From assembly GCF_037072025.1 (NCBI RefSeq), contig NZ_JAXHDD010000013.1, positions 24,548-88,547 of the forward strand: DNA of 64,000 nucleotides. Reading direction: 5' to 3'. The stretch comes from Pseudogracilibacillus sp037072025. GTDB lineage: Bacteria > Bacillota > Bacilli > Bacillales > Amphibacillaceae. The number at the start of each line of letters is the position of its first letter. Position 1 is the stretch's first letter. Of the stretch, positions 35,761 through 44,877 are shown piece after piece. Made by a program: the position numbers and the translations under genes. The notes below the pieces were generated by a model that worked only from the letters and a program-made list of their open reading frames with translations, had not been told where the DNA came from and did not search any database.

Positions 35761-36513
35761 ATGTTAGAGAAACAGCGAAAAAGATCGTCCATCGAAAATG
35801 CGTTCCGTATATTGAATCTTTTTTCTATAGATGAACCAGAAATGAGTGTCACAACAATATCACAAAAGTTAAATGTGCCAAAAAGCACAACATATCGTCT
35901 GCTTTCTTCCCTGCTGCAAGAAGAATTTCTGCATAAAAATCCAAACACAAGCCGATATAGCCTTGGAACATCCATTCTATCACTCGTCAATATAGTCAAT
36001 TCACAAATTCATATTGCCAACGAATCTGTTCCATTTCTAAATAAACTAGTGGAAGAAACGGGAGAAAACGCCCATCTCGCTATCCTGGATAATGGCGAAA
36101 CTGTTTACATTCAGACGATGAAAGGCGTTTATACATTTTCCGACGAGGGTAAAATTCAGCTTGGAACCAGAAGAGATGCTGTTTCAACCGCAGCGGGAAG
36201 AATCCTACTCGCTTTTCACCCGAATCCGACAGAGAAGACTCTGTTAGCTGGTAATGTTATTCAGGAACTGGAAGAAATAAAAAAACAAGGATATGCCCTA
36301 CTGATGGATGCGTACCAAAAAAACGAAACAGAGATTGCGATTCCAGTATTTGATGAACCTGGCCAAGTGATTGCTTCGCTGAGCATTACTGCTAATTCCA
36401 AACGGGTTCAATCATACATACAAATAAAGCCATTTCTTTATTTATTAAATCAGGCAGGAGAAGGATTACGCAAAGTTATTGAACTTAGAAAGAGGGGTAA
36501 AAAAGTTGAATAA
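35761..36513 (+). CDS. IclR-family regulator, first of a tandem pair
   Basis: 250 residues: N-terminal helix-turn-helix (VTTISQKLNVPKSTTYRLLS, about 25-50) and C-terminal effector domain (DAVSTAAGRILLAFH, then IAIPVFDEPGQVIASLSIT). It is divergent from the broken monooxygenase gene and upstream of the convergent CoA-pathway genes, whose loss or presence it may sense. The start at 35761 has only a weak site (GGTGATTAG). Confidence 0.85.
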   Translation: MLEKQRKRSSIENAFRILNLFSIDEPEMSVTTISQKLNVPKSTTYRLLSSLLQEEFLHKNPNTSRYSLGTSILSLVNIVNSQIHIANESVPFLNKLVEETGENAHLAILDNGETVYIQTMKGVYTFSDEGKIQLGTRRDAVSTAAGRILLAFHPNPTEKTLLAGNVIQELEEIKKQGYALLMDAYQKNETEIAIPVFDEPGQVIASLSITANSKRVQSYIQIKPFLYLLNQAGEGLRKVIELRKRGKKVE

Positions 36514-37288
36514 GCAGAGTGCCAGTCAAAAAAACCTTTCTTCCGTCATCAACGTACTTCAAATACTAAGACTTTTCACGCCAAAACAGCAAGAACTAAG
36601 TTTCACTGATATTAGGAAACAATTAGCTATTCCAAAAGCCAGTGCAAATCGATATATTACTTCATTACTAAAGGAAGGGATGTTAAGCAAAAACCCTAGA
36701 ACCAACCACTATCGTTTAGGTTTATCTATTTTACGTTTAGGTGGAGCTATATTTAACCATCATGAATTGTATGAAGAGGCACTGCCTTTTGTCGAAAAGC
36801 TTTCACAGGACTTAGATGAATCCGTACATATTTGTTTAATGGAAAATGAAAAGGTAGTGTATCTGTTCCGTGTAGAAAGCAATCATTCGGATCGGCTTGT
36901 CACACAAATCGGAAGATCAAATCCACTTCATTGCACTGCTGAAGGACTTAGTATTCTAGCTTTTCAACATGATGACTACATCCAGCAATTCCTTACCAAA
37001 GAATTATATGCCTATACACCCTATACTATAACAAATGCTAAAAAGTTGCATGGCTTATTAATGAGGATTAGAGAACAAGCTTACTGTATTTTACAATCTT
37101 CTTATTACAAGAACTACACAGGCATTGCTGTTCCCATTAAAGACTATACGAGTGATGTCGTAGCTTCACTATCCGTCATTGGTCATTCAAATAGGCTAAC
37201 AGATGCCAAGTCAGTAGATATTGTGAAACAAATGAAACAAACAGCCGATAAAATATCAGCTCATATGGGTTATATCCCTTTAGACTAA
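36506..37288 (+). CDS. IclR-family regulator, second of a tandem pair
   Basis: 260 residues with the same layout: helix-turn-helix FTDIRKQLAIPKASANRYIT and effector domain ending in TGIAVPIKDYTSDVVASLSV. TTG at 36506 with GAGGGG 8 bases upstream is preferred, giving an 8-bp stop-start overlap with the first gene. The two proteins differ enough not to be a recent duplication. A fragment at 17395-17646 is its closest relative here. Regulatory target unknown. Confidence 0.82.
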   Translation: MNKQSASQKNLSSVINVLQILRLFTPKQQELSFTDIRKQLAIPKASANRYITSLLKEGMLSKNPRTNHYRLGLSILRLGGAIFNHHELYEEALPFVEKLSQDLDESVHICLMENEKVVYLFRVESNHSDRLVTQIGRSNPLHCTAEGLSILAFQHDDYIQQFLTKELYAYTPYTITNAKKLHGLLMRIREQAYCILQSSYYKNYTGIAVPIKDYTSDVVASLSVIGHSNRLTDAKSVDIVKQMKQTADKISAHMGYIPLD

Positions 37289-37304
37289 GCTTTAAAAGTA
37301 CAGT

Positions 37305-37335
37305 AAAAAACCCCTAATCTACTAGGGTTTTTTTC
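37305..37335. terminator. Bidirectional terminator between IclR pair and thioesterase
   Basis: AAAACCCCTA and TAGGGTTTT form a stem with A- and T-runs on both sides, serving the converging transcripts. Confidence 0.88.
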
Positions 37336-37337
37336 TA

Positions 37338-37754
37338 TTACTCATTGATTTCTGGGATAAATGCTTCCCGGACATATTCCGGAATCGGCACCGCCTTTAA
37401 GCTTCCTCCAGCGGTCGATGTCCATGCCCTTACTTCATATCCAGACGCAACAAGTTGATCTTTTTTCATAAAATTGTGCTGCACCTTAAATACTTTATTC
37501 TTTATATCAACAACTTCTGTATAAATTTCAATCACATCTTCAAACTGTAAAGGCGAATGAAATTTACAGAATGTTTCTAGCAGCGGGAACACAATATGTT
37601 CTTCTTTTAACAGCTTGGATACAGGTGAGACAGTTACTCCTATAAACTCGTGTGTGGCCAGATCCATCCAGCGATAAAAATTGGGATAAAAGACAATTCC
37701 TGCAGCATCTGTATCCCCAAAAGCCACTTTTAGTGTATGAATATTTTTCATCAT
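37338..37754 (-). CDS. Acyl-CoA thioesterase, 4HBT/YbgC hot-dog family
   Basis: 138 residues of the hot-dog fold. The active-site block FGDTDAAGIVFYPNFYRWMD (Asp near residue 17) is that of 4-hydroxybenzoyl-CoA and YbgC-type thioesterases. It is the last gene of the CoA-pathway run; its ATGATG overlaps the stop of the dead FAH gene. It would release free acid from an aromatic or short-chain acyl-CoA, and gentisyl-CoA is an attractive but unproven substrate. Confidence 0.87.
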   Translation of the reverse strand: MMKNIHTLKVAFGDTDAAGIVFYPNFYRWMDLATHEFIGVTVSPVSKLLKEEHIVFPLLETFCKFHSPLQFEDVIEIYTEVVDIKNKVFKVQHNFMKKDQLVASGYEVRAWTSTAGGSLKAVPIPEYVREAFIPEINE

Positions 37755-38603
37755 CTTGATCCTCCATCTGCATGTTCAACGTTTACTGTAAATTCACCAA
37801 TCTGCTCAACTTCGATTCGGACAGTATCACCGTATTTAAGCGGTTCAACTCCCTCAGGTGTTCCAGTGGAAATCACGTCTCAGGGCTCCAATAACATTTG
37901 ATCACATGCTACTTCAAAACATTTATAGCAATCATAAATGAGATGTTTGGTCTTGCCATCCCGTCTTAATTCATCATTTCCCCATAGTTTCATAGATAAT
38001 TGATTAGGATCTTCTATTTCGTCTGCTGTTACAATCCATGGTTCAATCGGTGTAAATGTATCAACGGATTTCCGCCAAGTCCGTTCCTCATCTTCCCGAA
38101 AAGAAATATCAAAATGTAAAGTAACCAAATATATAATCTTTTCCATCTTTAGCATTTACATTCTTTGCCTTTTTCCTCGATATAGCCTAGTTCTGCCTCA
38201 TGTTCTGTACGGCGATCCTTAAATGACAATTGAATGGGATCCCATCGAACCAGACAAAGACGCAGGCGATTTTAAGAATAATGCTAGATCTTCAATGGTT
38301 CTTGTTGCATTATTAAACTGTTTATTCATTTCTCCTTGATGTATCTTATAATTGACAGGTGCTGCCCAAATCTTCCTAGTACTTGGGACTAGTGATTTTA
38401 AATACACTTTCGACAATTTCACAGGACTGATTCGTTTGACCAGCTGCTTCCATGGAATGTTTTAGTTCATCAAAGTTTTCTAAGAATCGTTGAAAAGATG
38501 TTTCCATATCATTAGAATTCCAATTAGCTGCTTGTGACATATCTACAACTTTACTTTTTATAATTATCCCTAGTTTATTTTCATTAAAGATTGCTATCTT
38601 CAC
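37751..38603 (-). pseudogene. FAH-family hydrolase, stop and frameshifts
   Basis: The opening IAIFNENKLGIIIKSKVVDM and the blocks KIWAAPVNYKIHQGEMNKQF, DTFTPIEPWIVTADEIEDP and DVISTGTPEGVEPLKYGD are FAH-family, but they lie in different frames, and the PGD of the last block has become P-stop-D (GGA to TGA near 37880). A living homologue is the first gene of the gentisate operon. Confidence 0.88.
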
Positions 38604-38604
38604 T

Positions 38605-38790
38605 GCTCCACAAAACTCGCTCTAGTATCAGCGATCATATGATGTTCCTCTGTAAAGTCTTCAGTTATAAATATATCGTCTATTCCTAATTCTTCTGAGA
38701 AAAATGCATTGCTTTGAAACACATCTAGTTTCTGTACCGTTTCACTCGCATCCTGTCTAGTTGTTTTTTTGGTAAAATGGCATCCCCCGA
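38605..38790 (-). pseudogene. Acyl-CoA dehydrogenase N-terminal stump
   Basis: Reads ETVQKLDVFQSNAFFSEELG, then DIFITEDFTEEHHMIADTRA, SFVEQ and a stop. The TPEDFTEEH-MIA pattern is the very N-terminus of FadE-like acyl-CoA dehydrogenases from Bacillus. Everything after residue about 50 has been deleted, and the dead FAH gene begins at once. Confidence 0.7.
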
Positions 38791-38828
38791 GTTATAATAC
38801 AATTTCCTTCCTTGAAATAAGACGCTCT

Positions 38829-40010
38829 CTATAATGCTTCCCAAACAGCTGCAATACCCTGACCACCACCTATACAAGCTGACGCAACTCCATATTTCTC
38901 CTTGCGTCTTCTTAATTCATAAACAATCGATAATGATATTCTTGTACCGGTCGCTGCGAGCGGATGGCCGATCGCTACTGCACCGCCATTTACATTACCT
39001 TTCTCTAAATCAAATCCTAATTCTTTTTGGCACCCTAAATATTGAGCTGAAAATGCTTCATTAATCTCCACTAAGTCTAAATCTGCAACCGCTAAATTTG
39101 CCTTTTCTGCTGCACCTTTTATTGCTGGAACTGGTCCGATTCCCATATATGTCGGTTCAACACCAACTACATCCCATGAAGCAAGGCGCGCAATTGTTTG
39201 AAGCCCGTGTTTCTCTGCATACTCAGCGGAAGCAATCACCACTGCGGCGGCGCCATCGACCATCCCACTTGCATTCCCAGGTGTTACCACACCGTTTTCC
39301 ACGAAACGTGGCTTTAATTTTTGCAGCTGTTCCATACTCGTTTCCCTAATGTGGTCGTCCTCGTCAATCACAATGTCCCCTTTTCTTCCCTTTACTGTAA
39401 CCGGTACAATCTCCTCTTTAAAGTATCCTTTGTCCCGAGCCGCTATTGCCCGTTGTTGACTTGATAATGCATGTGCGTCTACTTCTTCACGAGTAATTTT
39501 ATATTTCTCTGCAATATTTTCTGCAGTTTCTGCCATCGTACAACCAACATTCGTATCCTCTAATCCATCCCATAACCAATCTTCTATCTTTGGTGATCCA
39601 AGCTGGGTTCCCCAGCGCATGCCACGAATAACATGAGGAACCTGGCTCATATTTTCTGTTCCACCCGCTAACACGACATCAGCTTCACCTGCAAGAATAT
39701 AACGAGCCCCCGTAAGTATTGCCTCAATTCCTGTACCACAAACACGGTTAATCGTAACTGCAGGTACTGTGATCGGTGTACCTGCCTTCAAACCAACATG
39801 TCTTGCCAATAGATGGGCATCTTTACTTGATTGCTGCACATTTCCAAAGACAACATGATCAATTGCATCAGTTGAAATATTGGACTTCTTTATCGCTTCT
39901 TTCGCTGCAATAGCTCCTAATTCTGTTGCTGTTATATGTTTAAACGATCCCGCCATTTTAACGAAGGGTGTCCGTGCCCCTTCCAGTAAAACAATATCAG
40001 TAGACTTCAT
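38829..40010 (-). CDS. Thiolase (acetyl-CoA acyltransferase)
   Basis: 393 residues, normal length. The nucleophile is C91 in INRVCGTGIEA, with AIGHPLAATGTR (His) and ASACIGGGQG (second Cys) near the C-terminus. It cleaves 3-ketoacyl-CoA or condenses acetyl-CoA; in this run with hydratase and dehydrogenase, degradative use is likely. ATG at 40010 with GGGGGAAAAG upstream is preferred to a start 33 codons earlier that lies inside the hydratase gene. Confidence 0.9.
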   Translation of the reverse strand: MKSTDIVLLEGARTPFVKMAGSFKHITATELGAIAAKEAIKKSNISTDAIDHVVFGNVQQSSKDAHLLARHVGLKAGTPITVPAVTINRVCGTGIEAILTGARYILAGEADVVLAGGTENMSQVPHVIRGMRWGTQLGSPKIEDWLWDGLEDTNVGCTMAETAENIAEKYKITREEVDAHALSSQQRAIAARDKGYFKEEIVPVTVKGRKGDIVIDEDDHIRETSMEQLQKLKPRFVENGVVTPGNASGMVDGAAAVVIASAEYAEKHGLQTIARLASWDVVGVEPTYMGIGPVPAIKGAAEKANLAVADLDLVEINEAFSAQYLGCQKELGFDLEKGNVNGGAVAIGHPLAATGTRISLSIVYELRRRKEKYGVASACIGGGQGIAAVWEAL

Positions 40011-40023
40011 AACTTTTCCCCCA

Positions 40024-40803
40024 TTACTTGCCAATAAAGACTGGCTTTCTTTTCTCGGTAAATGCTGCAATGCCCTCTTTTCCATCCTCCGACATAAAGG
40101 CAGATGCAAATGCAGTCGTTTCGATGATCAAGCCAGATTCTGTATCCACATTACAACCTTGATTAATCGCAAGCTTAGCCATCTGCAAAGCAACAGCCGA
40201 ACTACTTGCTAGCTTTTCAGCCCATGCAAGAGCTTCATCGATTAACATTTCGTGTGGAACTACGTGATTGACCAATTGCAACTTCAGTGCCCGTTCTGCA
40301 TCCACCATCTCACCGAAATAAATTAATTCCTTAGCAATTCCCTGCCCAACAATTTTCTGTAACCGCTGTGTTCCACCACCACCTGGGATAATTCCGAGAC
40401 CAACCTCCGGAAATGAAAACTTTGCTTTATCAGAACAAATTCGTAAATCACAGACCAATGCTAATTCAAAGCCGCCTCCAAGCGCTAGACCATTAATAGC
40501 CGCAATTACAGGCTTAGAGATATTTTCAAGTTTAGAAAAGGTCTCCCGTGCTTTCTTATTCATCTGATTGAGACCAGTTAAATCTTTTGATGCCATTTCT
40601 TTGACATCAGCTCCTGCAACAAATGCTTTGGATCCACTACCAGTTATAACAATCGCCCGAACTGCATTATCGTCCTCTAGCTCCCCAATCAATTGATTCA
40701 ATTCTTGAAATACTCCAGAACTCAACGGATTGACTGGTGGACGATTAATCGTTACTAGCGCGACCTTATTTTCAATATCACAGTTTAAAAATTCATATTG
40801 CAT
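40024..40803 (-). CDS. Enoyl-CoA hydratase
   Basis: 259 residues of the crotonase family. The oxyanion hole is formed by AFVAGADVKEM and ALGGGFELAL, and the catalytic glutamates lie in the FELAL and FPEVGLGIIPGGGGTQRL blocks. It hydrates 2-enoyl-CoA to 3-hydroxyacyl-CoA, which the dehydrogenase encoded upstream then oxidises. I choose ATG at 40803, with GGGGGAT 7 bases before it and 16 bp after the dehydrogenase stop; earlier in-frame ATGs overlap that gene. Confidence 0.9.
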   Translation of the reverse strand: MQYEFLNCDIENKVALVTINRPPVNPLSSGVFQELNQLIGELEDDNAVRAIVITGSGSKAFVAGADVKEMASKDLTGLNQMNKKARETFSKLENISKPVIAAINGLALGGGFELALVCDLRICSDKAKFSFPEVGLGIIPGGGGTQRLQKIVGQGIAKELIYFGEMVDAERALKLQLVNHVVPHEMLIDEALAWAEKLASSSAVALQMAKLAINQGCNVDTESGLIIETTAFASAFMSEDGKEGIAAFTEKRKPVFIGK

Positions 40804-40819
40804 AGTTTTATCCCCCGTA

Positions 40820-41674
40820 TTATTCATAGTCATAAAATCCTGCTCCAGATTTTTTGCCAATTCTTCCAGCTCGCATCATTTGCTTCATCAACATTGGTGG
40901 TGCAAATCGTGTATCATTAAATTCATCTGCCATGTACTCCATCACATAATAACCAATGTCTACACCAGCATAATCCTGTAATGTAAATGGTCCCATTGGA
41001 TAATTCAATCCTAACGTAACTGCCTTATCGATATCTTCAGGAGAAGCAACTCCTTCTTCTACGAGTTTAATAGCTTCAATAAATTGTGGAACCATAATGC
41101 GATTTACAATAAATCCAGGAACATCCTTATTTACAACTACAGGTTCTTTACTTAAGCTCTTAGCGAATCCTTGCAGTTCTTCAACTGTAGTATCACTCGT
41201 ATTGTAACCACGAACAATTTCGACAAGCTTCATCAACTGTGCCGGATTAAAAAAATGCATTCCAGCAACTCGATCAGTACGAGCCGTTGCATTAGCGATT
41301 TCAGTAATGGACAAGGATGAAGTATTTGTAACTAGGATAACGTTCTCAGAAATAACTCGATCAAGTTCAGCAAATACACTCTTTTTTGCATCCATATCTT
41401 CAATAATCGCTTCTATTACAATATCTGCGTATTTTAAATCTTCTATATCTGTCGTCGTTTTAATACGCCCGATTACTTTTTGCTTTTCATCTACTGTAAT
41501 CTTTTCTTTTTCAACACTTTTGGACATAAACTTATCGATTCTGGATAAACCGCTTTCAATAAATTGTTCCTCAACATCTCGTAAGATGACTTGGTAACCG
41601 GCTGAAGCAGCAAGATTTGCAATACCGCTTCCCATTGATCCTGCACCTACTATCCCTACTGTTTGAATTGCCAT
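40820..41674 (-). CDS. 3-hydroxyacyl-CoA (3-hydroxybutyryl-CoA) dehydrogenase
   Basis: 284 residues. NAD-binding GAGSMGSGIA is at 10-19, the catalytic histidine in AGMHFFNPAQLMKLVEIV, and the C-terminal domain ends with NYPMGPFTLQDYAGVDIG. ATG at 41674 with AAGGAGG 7 bases upstream. It is the first gene of the hydratase-thiolase run, preceded by a long inverted repeat that could be its operator. A dead N-terminal copy lies in cluster A at 15065. Confidence 0.92.
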   Translation of the reverse strand: MAIQTVGIVGAGSMGSGIANLAASAGYQVILRDVEEQFIESGLSRIDKFMSKSVEKEKITVDEKQKVIGRIKTTTDIEDLKYADIVIEAIIEDMDAKKSVFAELDRVISENVILVTNTSSLSITEIANATARTDRVAGMHFFNPAQLMKLVEIVRGYNTSDTTVEELQGFAKSLSKEPVVVNKDVPGFIVNRIMVPQFIEAIKLVEEGVASPEDIDKAVTLGLNYPMGPFTLQDYAGVDIGYYVMEYMADEFNDTRFAPPMLMKQMMRAGRIGKKSGAGFYDYE

Positions 41675-41747
41675 ATTAATTCCTCCTTGTATGATGTTTT
41701 GTATATTAACTCTAATTATAAAAGGTATGAATCCAAATTTATACATT

Positions 41748-41786
41748 CATAAAGTATGAAAGATACATTTTTTTTCATACTTTATG
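41748..41786. promoter_or_regulatory. 13-bp inverted repeat upstream of the CoA-pathway operon
   Basis: CATAAAGTATGAA (41748-41760) faces TTCATACTTTATG (41774-41786) across 13 bases, about 75 bases before the dehydrogenase start. A half-site (GGTATGAA) lies at 41723-41731. It lacks a terminator's U-run for the minus strand, so an operator for a dimeric regulator is more likely. Confidence 0.55.
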
Positions 41787-42017
41787 TAGGAGAGAATAAT
41801 AAAGTTTGTAAAACTAAAAGGTAAAATATGGAAAAGTTGACCATGTACTATAAAAACAGATAAAACTAGTCCCAAGTAGGTAATGAAGAAGGTGGATGCT
41901 TGATCCGCTCCATCCTATGAAGGCTAAAAAATGTATCGCATCATTTGTCCTGTATTATTCATAGAATTACAATTATCCATCAAAAAATTACTTTTTATGT
42001 TCGAACAGTCATAAAGC

Positions 42018-42798
42018 TCATTGTTTACTGAGTAGTCTGCCAATTGCGCCTAAAAAGGGCATACTTATCCTGTTGGTTAAAAATGTGCTTTTGAATCTGG
42101 CTTTTTTATAACGTGTAATCCCTGTACCAAACAATGGAAAAACAATGGTCTGCCCCTCTCGATAACGCTCAACTTCCTCCCAAAACGAGAAAGCAAGCAC
42201 TACACATATTCCGCCAAATTTAATACTGCTTCATTCTGATCATTCACTTTAAAAAAAACAACGAGAAGATAATCGTCATCTTTAAACACCGTCCCTAACT
42301 TATAGCGGACGCACTTTCCTACACCCTCACGTAAATCGAGCGAATCTATAATATTTAACCAATAATCTTTCTCCATCCGCTCATCCAAACTTTTACGCAA
42401 CGATGGATCAGCATATTTTTCAAAAATACTTTCCATGCAGCGAATGGCGTGAAGAAACTTTTCCATCAACAATCGTATCAAAAAACTCATTAAATGGGAT
42501 CACTTTAAAATCATTCACCGCTTTATTAAATATGTCTCCAATCCCTTATTTCCACTATGGAATGATTGATCGTTAATTTAACAGACTGGATGCTCATTTT
42601 ATATAACAGAAGGAATAAAATCGATAGCACCGATATACGTAGAAATAGCACCAGCAAAAAGACTTTATAATATTGTACAAACGAAACCTCAGTTAAAAAT
42701 GTTAGCGCAACTGTCGAGAAGGAAAATAAACAACCGGGTAAAAGAAATACGTCTTTCCAAAACTGTTTACAAACAACAATTCCCCGCATCTTTTTCAT
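42018..42798 (-). pseudogene. TM-Macro (ThsA_Macro/DUF6430-like) protein, at least three frameshifts
   Basis: ATG at 42798 with GGGGAG upstream opens KKMRGIVVCKQFWKDVFLLP and two membrane segments (FSTVALTFLTEVSFV and FLLVLFLRISVLSILFLLLY). After EIRD the frame shifts near 42535 into GDIFNKAVNDFKVIPFNEFF, DTIVDGKVSSRHSLHGK, shifts near 42425 into FEKYADPSLRKSLDERM, and shifts near 42200 into FWEEVERYREGQTIVFPLFG, TGITRYK. Two transmembrane helices plus this macro-like domain match the TM-Macro ThsA effectors of Thoeris antiphage systems as I remember them. No TIR-domain ThsB gene is visible nearby. Confidence 0.65.
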
Positions 42799-42947
42799 CA
42801 CCAACTCTCCCCTTCTTTTTATAAGGTGAAATAACGATCCAAAAAATCAACGTTAAAATAAAATATTTTTTTAATTTTTTTCCACTTAAAGATTTACTTC
42901 TCCCATTCTTTTTCCTCCTTAGTTTAGTAAAAGGGAGGAGATTCAAA

Positions 42948-43934
42948 ATGAAAAATTCCATTCATTTCAAAGCTTCAGAGGTTGTTTCAGTTCTCGATAC
43001 GTTAACATTGACACCTGGTAATCTTGATGTGATTAAAGCACGTGATGTATGGGAAATTTCCAAACAAGGAGAAGGAAATGTCGTTGCTGTTCTGGACACT
43101 GGGGTGGATACAGATCACCAAAGTTTATCTCGAAACATTATGGACGGATATAATTTTTCTGATGACGACAAAGGAGATCCAAACATATTTGAAGATTATG
43201 CTGGTCACGGCACACACGTAGCGGGAATTATTGCAGCTTATCAAGACAAAGGAAGGGGGATTTATGGAGTCGCTCCAAAGTGCAAGTTACTCATTTTAAA
43301 AGTGATGAACAGAAATGGTGTCGGGTCCTATAAATCTATCACAGAAGCAATTAACTATGCGATGGACTGGACGGGGCCAAAAGGAGAAAAAGTAAATGTT
43401 ATCAATATGTCGCTCGGCGGGCCAACACCGAATGAAGAAATGCATTCCGCTATTAAAAAAGCTAGAAGAAAAGGGATCACCGTCGTTGCAGCAGCTGGTA
43501 ATGAAGGTGATGGTAATCCTAATTCCTTTGAACGTTCCTATCCCGGCTACTATCAGGAAGTAATTCAAGTTGGTTCCGTTAACAAGGAGCTACAACCTTC
43601 TTTCTTTTCCAACAACAATGTAAATATCGACTTTGTTGCCCCAGGAGAAAATGTGTATTCCACTCATTTGGATAATAAATTTGTAAAACTAACTGGAACT
43701 TCTATGGCTGCCCCTTATGTCGCCGGCTCTGTAGCACTCATTTTAAACATGATAGAGCGGGAAAAACCATCCATGATCCCATATTTTGTTTACCATTACC
43801 TGCTCACCCATGCAAGAAAACTAAACTATTCCATTCACTCAGTAGGAAATGGCTTAGTACAGCTTACTTCAGCAAACAAATTGACGTTTATGACTTCTTA
43901 TTCACCTGAAAAATTTGCATACTTTTTTAAATAA
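42948..43934 (+). CDS. Intracellular subtilisin-like serine protease
   Basis: 328 residues of the S8 family with the triad D50 (VLDTGVD), H87 (GHGTHVAG) and S252 (GTSMAAP), and the oxyanion Asn in AAAGNEGDGN. No signal peptide is present, and the length and the short N-terminal extension (VLDTLTLTPGNLDVIKARDV) resemble Bacillus intracellular serine proteases, which act inside the cell, often late in growth. The inhibitory LIPY segment of Isp is not visible; the N-terminal 30 residues may replace it. It diverges from the ThsA-like gene with 149 bp between them. Confidence 0.9.
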   Translation: MKNSIHFKASEVVSVLDTLTLTPGNLDVIKARDVWEISKQGEGNVVAVLDTGVDTDHQSLSRNIMDGYNFSDDDKGDPNIFEDYAGHGTHVAGIIAAYQDKGRGIYGVAPKCKLLILKVMNRNGVGSYKSITEAINYAMDWTGPKGEKVNVINMSLGGPTPNEEMHSAIKKARRKGITVVAAAGNEGDGNPNSFERSYPGYYQEVIQVGSVNKELQPSFFSNNNVNIDFVAPGENVYSTHLDNKFVKLTGTSMAAPYVAGSVALILNMIEREKPSMIPYFVYHYLLTHARKLNYSIHSVGNGLVQLTSANKLTFMTSYSPEKFAYFFK

Positions 43935-43993
43935 AAGGTTGATAATTTTGTCCTCTCTCTCACTCTAGTATATAACGGTTCTCATAAAGGAAT

Positions 43994-44016
43994 TCTAGAA
44001 AAGCGCGCTTTCTAGA
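43994..44016. repeat. 23-bp near-perfect palindrome after the protease gene
   Basis: TCTAGAA and TTCTAGA flank AAGCGCGCTT, itself symmetric. No U-run follows; it could be a binding site or a crude terminator. Confidence 0.5.
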
Positions 44017-44143
44017 TTAAAACATCTACCAATATACAACTTTACTATTTTTGTAAAAGTAATGTTTAACAGTTACAGATAAGGGTAAAAAATAATAAAC
44101 AGAAAAATATAAATATTTTAATTCAAGCACTGTTCATAGAAAT

Positions 44144-44210
44144 AATTCGACTCGGGTGATTACGGAAAAAGTAATAATACTCACTGTCTTCTGAGGTCGA
44201 GTTATTTTTT
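44144..44210 (+). terminator. Hairpin with T-run ahead of the split-sigma operon
   Basis: AATTCGACTC pairs with GAGGTCGAGTT around a 39-base loop and is followed by ATTTTTTG. It lies 65 bases before the sigma gene, so it either ends protease transcripts or attenuates the sigma operon. Confidence 0.6.
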
Positions 44211-44275
44211 GTCGGCAAAATAGCTATCTTTATGAGAATCTAGGTTTTATTTTGTTAATGTGAGGGGTGAAATTA

Positions 44276-44872
44276 ATGGCGAACAAAGATAAATTGCAGA
44301 GATTTTACAAAGAAAATAATTCTCTGTTGCAAAATGAAGTGATTAAAAGTTTCCTGAAACAGGCAAAAAATGAACAGTTATTGGCTCAAGTTCTCATGGA
44401 TCCCTCTAAAGAAAATATAAATGAACTGGATAAAGAATTTAAAGCGTATTATTTAAAAATAAAAGTCATAAAATATATTAGTAGTTTAATCCACTTTTAC
44501 ACAATTGATTTCGATAAAAAAAATAATCAGAGAAGCCGCCGATTTATGTTAATGCTAGACGCACCTAAACAACGAAATGATGATGATAACACAACAAACC
44601 TCATTGATGTCCAACCTTCTAAATATACTACTGAAAGCGATTACTTTGATAGCATGCAAACATTCCAAGAACTTATCGAAAACGCCAAGTTGTATAACGC
44701 CTACAAAGAGTTGACAAGCAAGCAGAAAAAAGTTTTAGATCTCATTTATATTCAGGGATATAATACGAAGGAAGTTGCACGTTTATATAAAGAAACTCCG
44801 CAAAACATCTCCAATATCCACAAACGAGCTTTAAAAAAGATCAAGGAATCTTTTGAAAAAGATCGGAGGTGA
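44276..44872 (+). CDS. Sigma factor subunit with region 4 (SigO-like)
   Basis: 198 residues. The C-terminal part (about 145-195) is a region 4 helix-turn-helix: YKELTSKQKKVLDLIYIQGY, then TKEVARLYKETPQNISNIHK. The rest has no clear region 2. The next gene supplies a region 2-like segment, so the pair resembles B. subtilis SigO and its co-sigma RsoA, where two proteins share the work of one sigma factor. ATG at 44276 with GAGGGGTG upstream is chosen over GTG three codons earlier. Other possibilities are a phage-type late activator (XpaF-like). Confidence 0.7.
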   Translation: MANKDKLQRFYKENNSLLQNEVIKSFLKQAKNEQLLAQVLMDPSKENINELDKEFKAYYLKIKVIKYISSLIHFYTIDFDKKNNQRSRRFMLMLDAPKQRNDDDNTTNLIDVQPSKYTTESDYFDSMQTFQELIENAKLYNAYKELTSKQKKVLDLIYIQGYNTKEVARLYKETPQNISNIHKRALKKIKESFEKDRR

Positions 44873-44877
44873 ACGTT

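Noticed and set aside
42018..42798. A complete Thoeris defence system
   Set aside because: Only a frameshifted ThsA-like gene is present; no TIR-domain protein was found on either side within the window.
42948..43934. Secreted subtilisin
   Set aside because: No signal peptide or long pro-region; the ATG at 42948 has a strong ribosome site and the protein starts directly with a short Isp-like extension.
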